Shown here piece by piece: positions 47,218 through 64,000 of a stretch of DNA of 64,000 bases. The notes beneath the pieces were generated by a model, which was not told the origin of the DNA, did not search any database, and worked only from the letters and a program-made list of their open reading frames with translations. How positions within the stretch are numbered: position 1 is the first letter of the stretch; each line of letters begins with the position of its first letter. This stretch comes from Serinus canaria (Eukaryota; Chordata; Aves; Passeriformes; Fringillidae), in contig NC_066313.1 in assembly GCF_022539315.1 (NCBI RefSeq), positions 21,427,059-21,491,058 on the forward strand, written 5' to 3'. The translations under genes and the position numbers were made by a program.

Positions 47218-49325
47218 ATCCCTCAACAAATAGGAAAGGGTGGAACCTATTCAGGTAAAATTGTGGCCACTGAGGCAATGCATCAGGAAGGACTGAAATA
47301 GTTTCATGCTGAGAGCAGCGGTCTAAAAAATGCAGTGCAAGAAGAAAATATTTTTGTACACTTACTTTTTAAATATTAATTATTGTTTCTTGCCATTTAT
47401 CTCATCCTTTTTTAATTTATATTTTTGTGGATGTTTTATAAGGTACATTATATATTGTTGTGGTAGTACATGTATATACTTAAAAAAAAATATTTACATT
47501 ATTAGGAGTGCCTGCTCAAAAAGTTTTTACTGACAAGGTACACGATAAAAAGGTGTGGAGACCACTGACATAGAGGATGAGTATCATTATAATGCCCCAG
47601 TGCTATTCATGGTATTTGGGAGAAGCACATCTAGAAGGTTTTCTGTCTGTGAAAATTATACTACTGTGTCCTGTGTCACAAAAATATTAAAGAAAAATAA
47701 AGAAGGCAGAAATAAAACCAGGCAAACTGCATAGAGAGGTCTGAGGGGAATCAGAGGATTTTCTACTCACTCAGGCTGTGTAAAATGCTCATAGATGGTA
47801 ACTAAAATTGCCCTTTTTATTATTGCAAAGAGAATATTTCTTGTGGGAGGTAGCATCTTGTAAATTAACTTGTAGTTTTGGAAAAAACAGGCAGACTTTT
47901 GAATATATTTTCAGGTCTGAATCAATAACTCCTGATGTAAATTTGATATATTAAGAAGGTTTTGTTCTTTTTTCATCCCATATCAGCTTCATTTAATACA
48001 GACAGTGCCACCTTTTACAAATGCTGACTTATTTCCTTAGATTGTGAGAACCAAAATTACAGACATTTTGTACTAAACAATTTATTTTTTGCAACATATT
48101 GGGGTTTTGTTTTGTTTGTTTTGTTTGCAGCACTCTGATGTTAAACTCTCTGCCTGAGAGGTCAGTAATGCTTGTGATCCAGGTCTGCTAGCACAGATAC
48201 TTTTTCAAAAAGCAGGAACAGCATTTATGCCATAGCCCTCAGCATTATTCTCTCAGCATTATTCCCTTTGTGCTTGTAAACTTTTTCTTTTAAAACCTTC
48301 TCAACTGATCCTGTTTTGTAACTAAACAGATCAACCAGCAGTTCTGCAGAGGCACATGGAGGAGGTGTGAAAGGAAGAGAAAAAAGAAAAAGGATAGTTG
48401 TTGACAAGGAATGACCCCGTGCATTCACTTGTAATGTTTTTATTGGCTTATTCTTAGTATATAGAAGGGTATTTTTCCAGCAAAAAGAATCCAGATGAAG
48501 TCTGTAGAGAGTATTTGATTATAAGTAAATAAAATGAAAATACATCTCTGTTCCGGATGCTTTTGAGCAGCTGCACATTTCACATTGATCAGGGCAGATC
48601 AAGGAAAAAGAAGAGGTCACTGTAGCCTAATTTAATAATGGATGTAGCAGTGGCTGCAAAGCTTTTCAGAATTAATTTTCATTTTTATGAAATTAGATCT
48701 TTTAGGAGAAAAACTGAAGATGTGCCAGTGTTAGATAATTCACTGCACTTTAGAGTAAATGGTTCAGACTCTGCTTTTACCACAGCTTAGAATACACAGG
48801 GGTTTTGTTGAATATTTTTTCTTTTAATGTTTTCTGGCTTCAAGTTTTGATAGCTTTTCCAGGTATACAGAAAGAAGTTCCTGATTTTTTTTCTTCCTTA
48901 TTGCTACTACACATATTTTATGGTCATGTAAGTCCTTAGTTCAATAAATGAACTCATTAAATATAAAACTCCTCTTCTATAAATAAAATTGACTGACCTT
49001 CTGTGATATATTTCATTGAGAGAGATTTTCTAATTCCTCAGTGATTTTCATATCCCTTTTCAGGTTTATCTCTACTTTGTCAACGTATCAAAACTAGACA
49101 TGCTATTTCAAAGTCAGCAGCAATTCTAGATGTGATACCACGTCTTTCCTCCTTGTGATTTCTTAGTTTGTGCATCTGAGGTTACAGGAAAGTTGGGGCT
49201 TTTTGGCGGGGAGGGGCACTTCTTGGTAGTTGGTACTTCACCGACATTTTTCCTTTTCATTTTTCATTTCCCAGGATAAAATGTTATGTCAGGTAAGTAT
49301 AGACTCCAGTCTTTGCTTTTAAATT

Positions 49326-49538
49326 AATGAGTTCATCGATGACCTTATTGAAATGCATGTTTGCTTGCCCCAGCTGCAACACGATCAGGTCACCCTGTCC
49401 CAGTGCCTTCTCCATGTCATTATTTACCCTTCCCTCGTGTCATCTGTGAGCTTTATCAGCAATACTCTGCTTTCTTTCAAGTCACTGATAAATATGTCAA
49501 GTATTTTGGAGTCCAGGATTAATCCCAGACAGACCCCA
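49326..49538 (-). mobile_element. antisense relic of a CR1/L3-clade reverse transcriptase
   Basis: Read on the minus strand, the sequence translates to decayed reverse-transcriptase blocks. GLILDSKILDIFISDL corresponds to the GSVLGPLLFNIFINDL motif of CR1-clade ORF2, KLTDDTR to the catalytic F-ADD-T region, and MHFNK to MKFNKGKC. The frame is interrupted between blocks. It is an old internal fragment, unlike the 3' tails elsewhere in the window. Confidence 0.7.
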
Positions 49539-50018
49539 AAATATGCCTTTGTAGAAAGTAACGTTATGAGGTGGTGGTGAGACAGCTTCATGTTCCGGAA
49601 AGTGGGGCATACAGAGAGAAATTGCTTAAATTAAATGTAATTTCTGATTTTTTTTAAATTAAAAAATTAATGTTGCATCAAACCCAAGAAGTTTCTCCTA
49701 CGACCGCTTTCACCTTTGCATCCTAGCTGCTAACCTGGCTGCAAAAATGCTCCCAGGCTGTTTGGCGGAGGACATGGGCAGGATAGTTCCCCAGAAGTCC
49801 TCAGAGGTGTGAAAGCCTCAGATGTTTCTGGGTTTTCTTCTGAATATTTGCTCGTTTGGAGTTTTTTAAAACCAAGACTGGGTGGGCTGGTCTCTCAGCC
49901 ATGGTAATTGTTAACCACTTCTAAGAATCCTCTTGTAACTACCGTGGTTTTGGGTACCAGGATGGAGGGAAATGGCCAGCTTGGGGCCAGTGTTGCCAAT
50001 TTTTGCAATTTTTCCTGA

Positions 50019-50034
50019 CCCCCCCCCCCCCCCC
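50019..50034. repeat. C16 homopolymer
   Basis: Sixteen consecutive cytosines just upstream of the CLDND1 island. The complementary G-run could form quadruplex-like structure, and its length is likely to be unstable. Confidence 0.95.
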
Positions 50035-50179
50035 TTACTTGGTGTTTCCTCGAGTTATTCAGCCAGGGTGTCATGTCACCATTTTTTAAAAGCAATCAAG
50101 AGAAACAGAAAGAACTAGAAAGGAGGGTGCAGCCAGGTGGGGATCAGCCTCTTCTCCCAGGGAAACAGCGACAGGAGGA

Positions 50180-50600
50180 GAGGACACAGTGCCGGGAAGG
50201 CTCAGGCAGGCCACGAGCAGGAATTTCCCCACACGAGGGACGAGGAGCCATCGGGAAGAGCTGCCCAGGGGGGCCGAGGCCGGCGCCTCCGGAAGGGGGC
50301 GGCAGAACTACATCTCCCAGAGTGCCCCGCGCGGGCGGGCGCGGCGGGCGGAAGCGAGGCCGGGCCGGGTGCGAGGCGGCGGCGGCGGCGATGGGCGGTG
50401 GGTACCGGGCCGGGCTGGGCCGGGCGGTGAGGGGATATTGGGCGGAGACGGGGGACGGGGCTGAGGGCTCAGGCCGTTCCCCTGGGGTTTGCTGTCCGCC
50501 CGCAGCTGTCGCCCCCCGCGCGGGGCTGACGCCTGGGAGGCCCAAGACCCCCGGGGGCGGTCGCGCTTCTGGGGATGCCCGGCCCGGTACCAGGCTGACC
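50180..50600 (+). promoter_or_regulatory. CLDND1: CLDND1 CpG-island promoter
   Basis: A CpG-dense island with GC boxes, a (GGC)n run at about 50377-50391, and a well-conserved SBS motif. A first untranslated exon probably ends near 50401 at GGCG|GTGGGT. No TATA box is seen. The next confident plus-strand gene is CLDND1. Confidence 0.65.
50307..50326 (+). promoter_or_regulatory. ZNF143/THAP11 (SBS) motif
   Basis: ACTACATCTCCCAGAGTGCC agrees with the ACTACAnnTCCCAGnnTGC consensus of SBS elements, which mark CpG-island promoters of housekeeping genes close to the transcription start. Confidence 0.8.
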
Positions 50601-50781
50601 CTGCAGGACAGGTGCTCTTGGCCCAAGGACTCTTCAAGTCATTTCCCCTCTCCATCTTAGCTTTTTTTTCTTTTCTTTTTTTTTTTTTTTTTTCGTTAAT
50701 GATAGCACTGGGAGATACCTGTGAAGTAATTTCAGAGTAAAATGATGATGTCCAACCATTCGGTTTGCTCTTTGCTTATAG

Positions 50782-50959
50782 GTCACTTGTTGTGAACTGG
50801 TGGTGTGGAAGAAGCTGAATGAATGGAAGAGTCAGGGCAAAAGGGAAGGTTGCGTTTCTTGCTCTCTGCTGGCCACAGGACACAAACAACGCTGTGCCTC
50901 TGAAAAGACCTGGAATCATCGGAGCTGTGTGTCCTGAGGGACTCTGAGCATCTCTGAAG
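50782..50959 (+). other. CLDND1: probable untranslated exon 2 of CLDND1
   Basis: The segment is bounded by TTTGCTTATAG and CTGAAG|GTAAAA. It lies between the CpG island and the first coding exon, whose own acceptor at 54833 (TTCCCACCCAG) is only 6 bp before the ATG and therefore needs an upstream untranslated exon. Confidence 0.4.
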
Positions 50960-57286
<6,327 letters not shown>

Positions 57287-58293
57287 GTGCTGCTACTGCA
57301 GTCTGGGCTTTCCATGTTAGAGCCTCTCCCCCAGCCCTTACTACTTTTTTCTTTCAGTCAGAATTTTATTGTGTACTGCATGCTTCTAGCCAGTCAAGAC
57401 AATTTAGCCTGCAGGCCCTGAAGACAGAGACCTCTGGACTAAATGACCAAAGCCTGCCAGAAGTCTGCAGAACTTGAACAGGTTTTTTAATTGGGTTTTT
57501 TTTAAGAATTGTGATTATTTTTTAAGCTACGTTTGGTTCTTGACAGCTCCCTTTAGTTAGATGTACATGCCCCTTCCTAATTTTATTACCCTGTCAGCCT
57601 GGAGGAAATAGAAGTGGGGTTGTGGGGTGTAAGAAAGACAAGAGAACGTGCAGGTACGCAGGAATGGGAACCTCAGTGCATAAATAATACATAATCAGGA
57701 GCTGTCTGCTGCGTGACTGAAGCAGGCTGTACCTACAGGGAGCACCCAAGTGATGTGAGGGAATTCAGAAACCTCTGTTATGGAAATACTGTAGCTAAAT
57801 TAGTCTGTAGCTCAGCTCTGGATCTCCTGTTATCACTAGTTTGCTGCATTTTGTGGCATCTGCCAAAACTGCTGGAGGCAGAGCAGGCAGGTGTGGCACT
57901 GCCTGTACAGCACACTCTCCTGAAGGCACACTCTGGACTTGCTTCTGCCAAAGAGTGGAATGAGGTGGCCCTCATGGAGCTCTGTCCTGCTGTAGCTCCG
58001 CTGCTTCCAGGACCTAGGCTAGTTAGGTATCTGCAATACATGTGATTGTGCACTCTAATCTTAATTTGTGGTGCTTTTGCTTGATGTGGAATAAGGCTTT
58101 CTTCTCTCTTGTTGAAAATGACCTCCTCACAAGTTTTTTGGTTTGAATTTGGTTTAGTGTATGTGTGTATATGTACATATATAAACTTAACTTTTTTTAA
58201 ACCTCACCTGTTTATCCTGTATAGTACACAACAGGGTTTTTTAAAAGGTGCTGCTCTTTTCCTGTCTTGTTTAATTTAAATAATAATAGTAAT

Positions 58294-58299
58294 AATAAA
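58294..58299 (+). terminator. CLDND1: CLDND1 polyadenylation signal
   Basis: AATAAA after a run of AATAAT repeats, 1.0 kb past the stop codon. The 3'UTR 57287 to about 58320 contains no other gene. Confidence 0.6.
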
Positions 58300-60222
58300 G
58301 ACTCAGAAATTTTCAGCATTGCATGAATCTGATGGGTGGGTGAGGGAATGATCTAATGTGGGTTTTCTTTGGGAAGGAAGAACCAGTGTCTAGATCTGTT
58401 TTCATGGAAATGTCACCAGAAACAATGACATGAGATCAGATATTTTAAATTAAATTCTTGAGCTCCTGCTGACTTTAAATTTTCTCCTGCTCATCATTGG
58501 TTGTCACAACATCCCATCATTTCTAATTAGTTCAAAAATGTTATATTTATTCTAAATCACTGCAACTCTAGCCAGACTGGGTGACATGTCATATCTAGAA
58601 AACAATGTTCCAAGACTGAACTGTTTAATTCTGAGGCCTTGGCTCACCTTGTTTCCTTACTTCAGGCTTTATAAAATAAGTATGCCTTAGGAGAAATAAT
58701 TCCTGACAAAATGAGTGATTGCAAGCATTCTGTGGGATACTGGTTGATGAGAATGACACAGAAGGAAGCATTTTTATCTTGTGGCTGTCTTTCTATTGTG
58801 CCTTTTTCTTTTTTATTCCTGGTAGGTGTTTCTACCCAAGCTATGTTTGCTGGGTCAGCAAACAGCCCTAGTCATGATTTCCCTGAAGATTGGGTATAAC
58901 TGCTTGTGTAATTTCTTTTTTTTTTTTTTTTTCTAAAGTATGTGATAGGGTTCTTTTATTATCACTGTTGAAGCCTTTACAAAGTAAAACAGAGATGATG
59001 ATGATGAAAACTAGAATCACTGAAAAAGCAGTGGCAGGCCATTCAAGATAATCTTCTTTCTCCTGCTGTTGAGTAGTTTTTTTATTTTTCTTCCTTAAAC
59101 AGTCTCTTTCCTTCCCTACAATGTCTGGGCCAGTTTTAAGCTTGTGAGAGGAGGTGTGGTACTTTTGTGCAGTTCCTGAGAGTAAATGAAAATCTGTGCT
59201 GCCTGATCTTTACTGATAGGGTGCTTTTTCAGAGTAATTATCCTGACTTAGATAGATAAGGCCTAACAGCTCAGCTTGTCATGTTCCTCATTTTCTAGAA
59301 TTACTAGGGCACACAAGCCTTAGCATGGGTCAAAAGGACTAAAGCTGCTATTCTGCATTTGAGAGGAAACACTGCTGCTGATCTTATCTAGTACAGTTTA
59401 TGGGGTTTTTTCTTTTTTTTTTTCAGGAGCTGGCAGAATAATTGTATTATGTGATTTTAATCTGAATAATGGAAATCCCATGCCCTTATTCTCCTCTTGT
59501 ATGGGACACTTATTTTTCTGAAGTGTAACTCTCAGTTTTCAAATGCTGGCTTGCTTGCTTCCAGAAAGCTTGTTATAGGGATAAAAGGGGGTGATAGAGG
59601 TGCTGTCAGTTCTTTCTTCATAATTTTAAATACCAGCAAAACTAAGATTGCCTGCTTGTGTCTGTGCCTGGGACAAAAGAGGCTTTAATTGAGTCTTGAT
59701 TTGGACTATTTTAACTAAAATGTGAGTTGCCTTTCAGATTTGGTGGGAGTTATTTTCTGTTTTGCCCTTTTGTAAAAATTTCTTCATCAGAGTGGATCTT
59801 GGTGAGAGGCAAATCTCTCCCAGGAAGAGGGCTGGCCCTTTCTGTTTGGGGTGGTGGATCTGCATTTTGCTATCTTGCTTTGTAACTGTGTGTTTTGCTC
59901 AAGGTGAGCAAAAGGGAGCAAGAGTTCTTGGACTGCTGGCTTCGGTCCAATAAATGGCATTGGAGGAAAGAACAACAGAGGAGATACTGGAGATAGAGTA
60001 ATTCTGTAAAAGAGGTGATTAAGCACATTAACAAATAATGAGATACCCAGAGTGTGTGACACAGGCCCTTCACACTGACAGAGCCTCATGACTTGTTCAG
60101 AGGCTGCATTCAAGAGAAACTTGAGGCATGTGTGTATGTTTGTGGTCACGTACATGTGTGCAAATGAAGACACCCTTGCTCAAAAAAGTAAGAATTGCTT
60201 CAACTCAGGAGAATAAAAGGCT

Positions 60223-60259
60223 GTATTTGTATTCCTCAATCTGTGAGGAATACAAATAC
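60223..60259. repeat. perfect inverted repeat, 16-bp arms, 5-nt loop
   Basis: GTATTTGTATTCCTCA at 60223-60238, loop ATCTG, exact reverse complement at 60244-60259. Confidence 0.95.
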
Positions 60260-61303
60260 TGACCATGGAATATGTTTGCTGATACTGGTTCAGTGCTGAA
60301 GGCAGGGATGGGGCAGATAGAGTCAGATGAAAATAGGAGAAAAAAAGGGCTATTGTGTGTCTGTGTGCACAGGGGAAATGGCACACACCTCTGACACTGT
60401 TGTATGGGCTGGTGAAAGTGAATAGAAATGATATCAAAGGAAAAGGAAAAACAAGAGGAGGAATCTGGAATGAGTGTAAGAACTGTGGATTCTTGGCACT
60501 ACATGGGAACAAGCTCCCAGGACTCCAGGATGGACTCCCCATGTGGTACTGTGTAGGCAGGATTGCAAAGGCCAGCTGCTGCTCCTGCACCACTCACAAC
60601 ACTGTCACAGTGGTAACTTAAGTGGGTGAATCGTCCTCTTGTGCTTATGAGAAGCTCCCAAAGGTTCTGTCCCCCAAATCTGAGGTCATCAAGCTGCATT
60701 TTAAACATGCCACTGTATGATGTTTCTTCCTCACAGGCGTGAGTTTGTTTTCCTGCTGACTCTCTGAAACCTCTGGGAAAGCAGGACTAGCAGAAAGCTT
60801 CACAGATCAATTAAGTTTTTAGTCTAGGTAGCAACCTCTTATTTTTTTACTTCAAATGGATGTTTTCCCCATTCTCTCCCCATGCTCCAGCACTTCTGAG
60901 AAGGGACTGATCAATGAAGTTGCAAAGAGAGGGTTTATTACTGTGTCTGTAAGGACAGCTCCTGCTGGTGTTAGAGAGTATAAGAATAAAGCATTATAGA
61001 GCAGTCACAAAATACTGGATGGTGTGTAAAGAGGACAGTTTGCCACATACAATAGTAATGATGTATTTGGGGTGCAAGTGGTAGAAGAGTCTGGGATGAC
61101 CCAGGAAGCCTTTCTAAATCTTGTCATGCCAGAAACTGTGTGTCTTGATCTGTTTTTTCTTCTGGATCATGCTGGCCTGGTGATCCTTTCCTCAGAGCAA
61201 GTCTGTTGCAGTCTTTTTGCTATGGTGATAATGAATGCCTCCTCTCTCCTCATCTGAAATGCTCTGAAGTATTTTTTCGAGAAAGGTGTTTGGATTTGGT
61301 TGG

Positions 61304-61385
61304 GGTTTTTTTTTTTTGTTGTTTTGTTTTTTTTTGTTTGGTTTTTTTTTGTTTTGTTTTGTTTTGTTTTTGTTTTTTTTTTTTG
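61304..61385. repeat. T-rich, TTTTG-type low-complexity tract
   Basis: About 80 bp consisting almost only of T with single G interruptions, including a GTTTT pentanucleotide array. It may be a degenerated poly(A) of an antisense retroposon or a simple repeat. Confidence 0.8.
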
Positions 61386-64000
61386 TTTTCTTCTGATTTT
61401 TGCTGCATAGGGCTGGCACCAAGTTGTGTACCAGCTTGCAGTCAGTCCCTTGCAGTGTTGTTCTGTGATTCATGGCAATGACTTCTGAAAAGCTCTTTCC
61501 CACTTTCTAGCATTGTGTGTACTCAGCCAACACCTGTTATTCAAAGGAAAATTCTGAAATGTCAGCAGCTTGTTATCATCACATCTCAGACTATCCACAC
61601 ACCATTTGTGTGCATTTCCTGCGTGAGTGGATTGTGTATTTCAACTGAGAGGACAGCATCTTGAAGCTGCCTTTTTTTTTTTTTCCTCATATCCTCAGGA
61701 ATAGCTAGAATTTGTGCTATAGAACTTTATAAACTGATTTAAAATAGGAATGGATCAAAAATTTGCATGCTTGCTCTTAACTTTCCTATTGCTGTAGAAT
61801 ATTGCCGTACGTTTTTAAACTTTCAGGCTACAGAGTGGCTTTCAGGACTACAGAGTGATAAATTAAGCCTTTGTTCAGATCATGGTTCAGATATATGGGA
61901 GTGGAAGAGTGAATCTTCCATAACTGGAAGATTGCCTAGGTGTCTGGATTATGGCAATAACAGCCATATGCAAAATTAACACTTAATAAGCCCTTGTCTG
62001 CCTACTGGTACATGCCAAGCCTTTGTACAAACCAATTAGCACTGAAAGTAATAATACATTCCACTCCTTTGTCTCCTCCTTCCTTCTAAATTTACCCCTT
62101 TTAAAAATAGCCACAGGGACAGTGTTTAATTTACTCCTCAGCTTGGAGCCATGAGTGTCAGATGTCTCTGCTCCATGCTGTCTGTGTACAGACAAGGGTA
62201 AATATAATGCCTGATCCAAACATCTCTTTTACATTGGGTTTCCTGAAGTGAAAACTGGAAATCTCCAAGGAAGCTAAAACCTTTTGTTTAATGAGAATTG
62301 TTAAACAGAATCCTCTTTAAAAAAGGTAGGGATTTTTTAAATAGTTTTTGTTTTCCCCTACATTTCTCTTTCATGTGCCTCTTTCAAAGTCTCTCTTATA
62401 TTAAAATGTTTTAGAATTCTATATTTTTATATATTTCTGCCGCTGGAAGCTCAGCCATGAGGAGTTGCATTGCCCGTATTAGTATGGAATGTCCTTTGCT
62501 CCGTGCCAGGTGAGTATTATGAGAGCCTGTCCCAGCAGTGTCCATCCACCACGTGCCATCAGTATTTGTACTCTTGGACTGAGCTACAGAGTCAGCCCTG
62601 CAGTGAATTTTGGGCTTTTTTCATCCTCCGAGGCCAAGTACATCTTCCACCTTTAGGTGATGGGATTTTTTGGGAAATTTCTCTACAGAGCCAGGTAGCT
62701 GACACTGTTGGCTCAGTGACCATGACAATACCTTTTTACATTAAATGGTTTCCATGTGAATTCCCTGGGAGCCTTTCTCATTTTCAGAGGATTTGCCTGT
62801 GACAAACAGTATAAGAGCACCAAAGGTGGCCGCCTGAAGTGTTTACACTAACACTGATTTCATTGTTGATTGAGTCCACCAGTTGATCTCTGAGTTGGTA
62901 GGTTTTGGAACACTGGATGGGTGAGAGCAGGAGTGTGCTGGACTGACAGTGCAGAGTGGATGCTCTTTTTCTCTGGTGCCTCAACTCTGCCACAGCCTTC
63001 CTGCATGCTGGTGATTTGGGTAGCAGATGCTGGAGAACTGTTTCCTCAGCCTTTCCAAATCCCAGATCTCAGCCCTGCACTGGACAGTACTCGCTTACCC
63101 ATGCTAATTCCCTAATTTAAACAAACTGCTTTGGATGGGGGATTCTGTGGTCCCAGTGACTTAAGTAATTTCTCCAGCCGTCATAAAATTGTTTTGAAAT
63201 TGAGAAAGACATGGGGTTCTTGCCCACAAATCACATCTGCTTTCTGAATGGGCTGTAGCAGTGGTTTCTTCTGCAAACAGATCCCTTTTGTCTTGTGCTG
63301 AAGTGACCTATTCAACCAGCTAGCCTGGATTTGCATTTTGATGTTTACTTCCACACAAAACAACAGCAGCAGTGGTGCAGAACCACAATGTCTGCTCAGC
63401 GCTGGGACTGCTCGGGTTCACTAAAGGTCCTGGTGTTCTGGGAAGTGGTGACCCATCCACAGATAATGAGGATGTCACCAGCGGTGGCAGTAGCATGATG
63501 CTGCTGGCAGAGGCATCCCAGTGTCCCAATGCAGAACTGGGAGGTGAGGCAGGAGGAGCTGCTGAACTAGCTCAGGCTGCACTGTGAAATGAGCAGCCCT
63601 GGAGAGTGTATCTCAGGTTCTGGAGCAGCTTCACCATTCTGCTTGAGCCACTGCAGACCTGCCTGGGAACAGCACTGGGACAGCTGCATCAGTGGGGTGA
63701 GGGATGGACAGCATGGACCATGATCGCTCTGGGATTTCCCCTGCGTGCCTACCGGGGCTTGAAGGGGCTGGAGCAGCCAGGGCTGTCCTCTGCCAGGAGC
63801 ACAAGGAAGTGTGCAGCATTGTGGGGAGAGGAAGCCAAACCTGTTTTGCAGCAGATAAATTTGCTTTACCTTCAGCCACCTTTGTGAGCTGACAGGCATG
63901 GCATCATCCAGGTGGCAAACTTGTTACTCCCCTTCTTTGTCTCCTTGCTTCCTTGTCCCAGCTCCTGAATGAATGTCCTCTCACTGATTATCCCCTCCTT

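Larger units (their letters stand above)
58320..64000. other. downstream region without a recognised gene
   Basis: No coding exon of a known family was recognised on either strand. The last 0.7 kb (63.3-64.0 kb) is richer in GC and has overlapping open frames on both strands, but none resembles a known protein. T-tracts lie at 58917-58933 and 61671-61684. Confidence 0.5.

Noticed and set aside
62470..62802. 110-codon plus-strand open frame near the right end
   Set aside because: No recognised domain, no clear splice signals and no CpG promoter nearby.

Overview
The window is nuclear DNA from a bird. Four lines of evidence support this. Multi-exon genes with GT-AG introns and CpG-island promoters are present. 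Several truncated CR1 LINE tails, the dominant avian retroposon, are scattered through it. It carries APOV1 (apovitellenin-1, apoVLDL-II), the yolk apolipoprotein of egg-laying sauropsids. The gene set ILDR1, APOV1, GPR15, CLDND1 fits, from memory, the bird chromosome 1 region equivalent to human 3q11-q13. The order/family cannot be named from sequence alone, but the APOV1 protein differs clearly from my recollection of the chicken protein, so this is probably not a close relative of chicken.

Layout. 1-5.9 kb: AT-rich DNA left of a CpG island (about 5.45-5.88 kb) that holds a perfect 3 x 41 bp minisatellite. Several exon-like, phase-compatible segments lie on the minus strand here and may form an unidentified gene divergent from ILDR1. 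6.0-20.4 kb: ILDR1 (angulin-2), plus strand, eight coding exons, complete at 540 aa. 20.4-25.9 kb: intergenic or long ILDR1 3'UTR, with CR1 and MIR-like relics. 25.9-29.3 kb: APOV1, plus strand, with an estrogen-response promoter (one perfect and one imperfect ERE about 44 bp apart, and a DR1 nuclear-receptor site), a short untranslated first exon and three coding exons, 106 aa. 29.3-41.9 kb: no recognisable gene, but an orphan CpG island at about 32.15-32.68 kb followed by a well-formed candidate exon. 42.0-43.1 kb: GPR15, minus strand, an intronless class A GPCR. 43.1-50.1 kb: intergenic, with a perfect 20-bp hairpin and an antisense CR1-clade reverse-transcriptase relic. 50.2-58.3 kb: CLDND1, plus strand, with a CpG promoter carrying a ZNF143/THAP11-type SBS motif, a probable untranslated exon and four coding exons, 251 aa. 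58.3-64.0 kb: no recognised gene; one further perfect hairpin and simple repeats.

How the genes relate. GPR15 and CLDND1 stand head to head, as I recall them in human. ILDR1 and CLDND1 are both membrane proteins of epithelial cell contacts (tricellular junction protein; claudin superfamily). APOV1 is a liver-expressed, estrogen-induced lipoprotein component and is regulated independently. No operon-like coordination is implied. The most interesting items are the unplaced divergent minus-strand exons, the orphan CpG island, the cysteine-free APOV1, and the two perfect hairpins.
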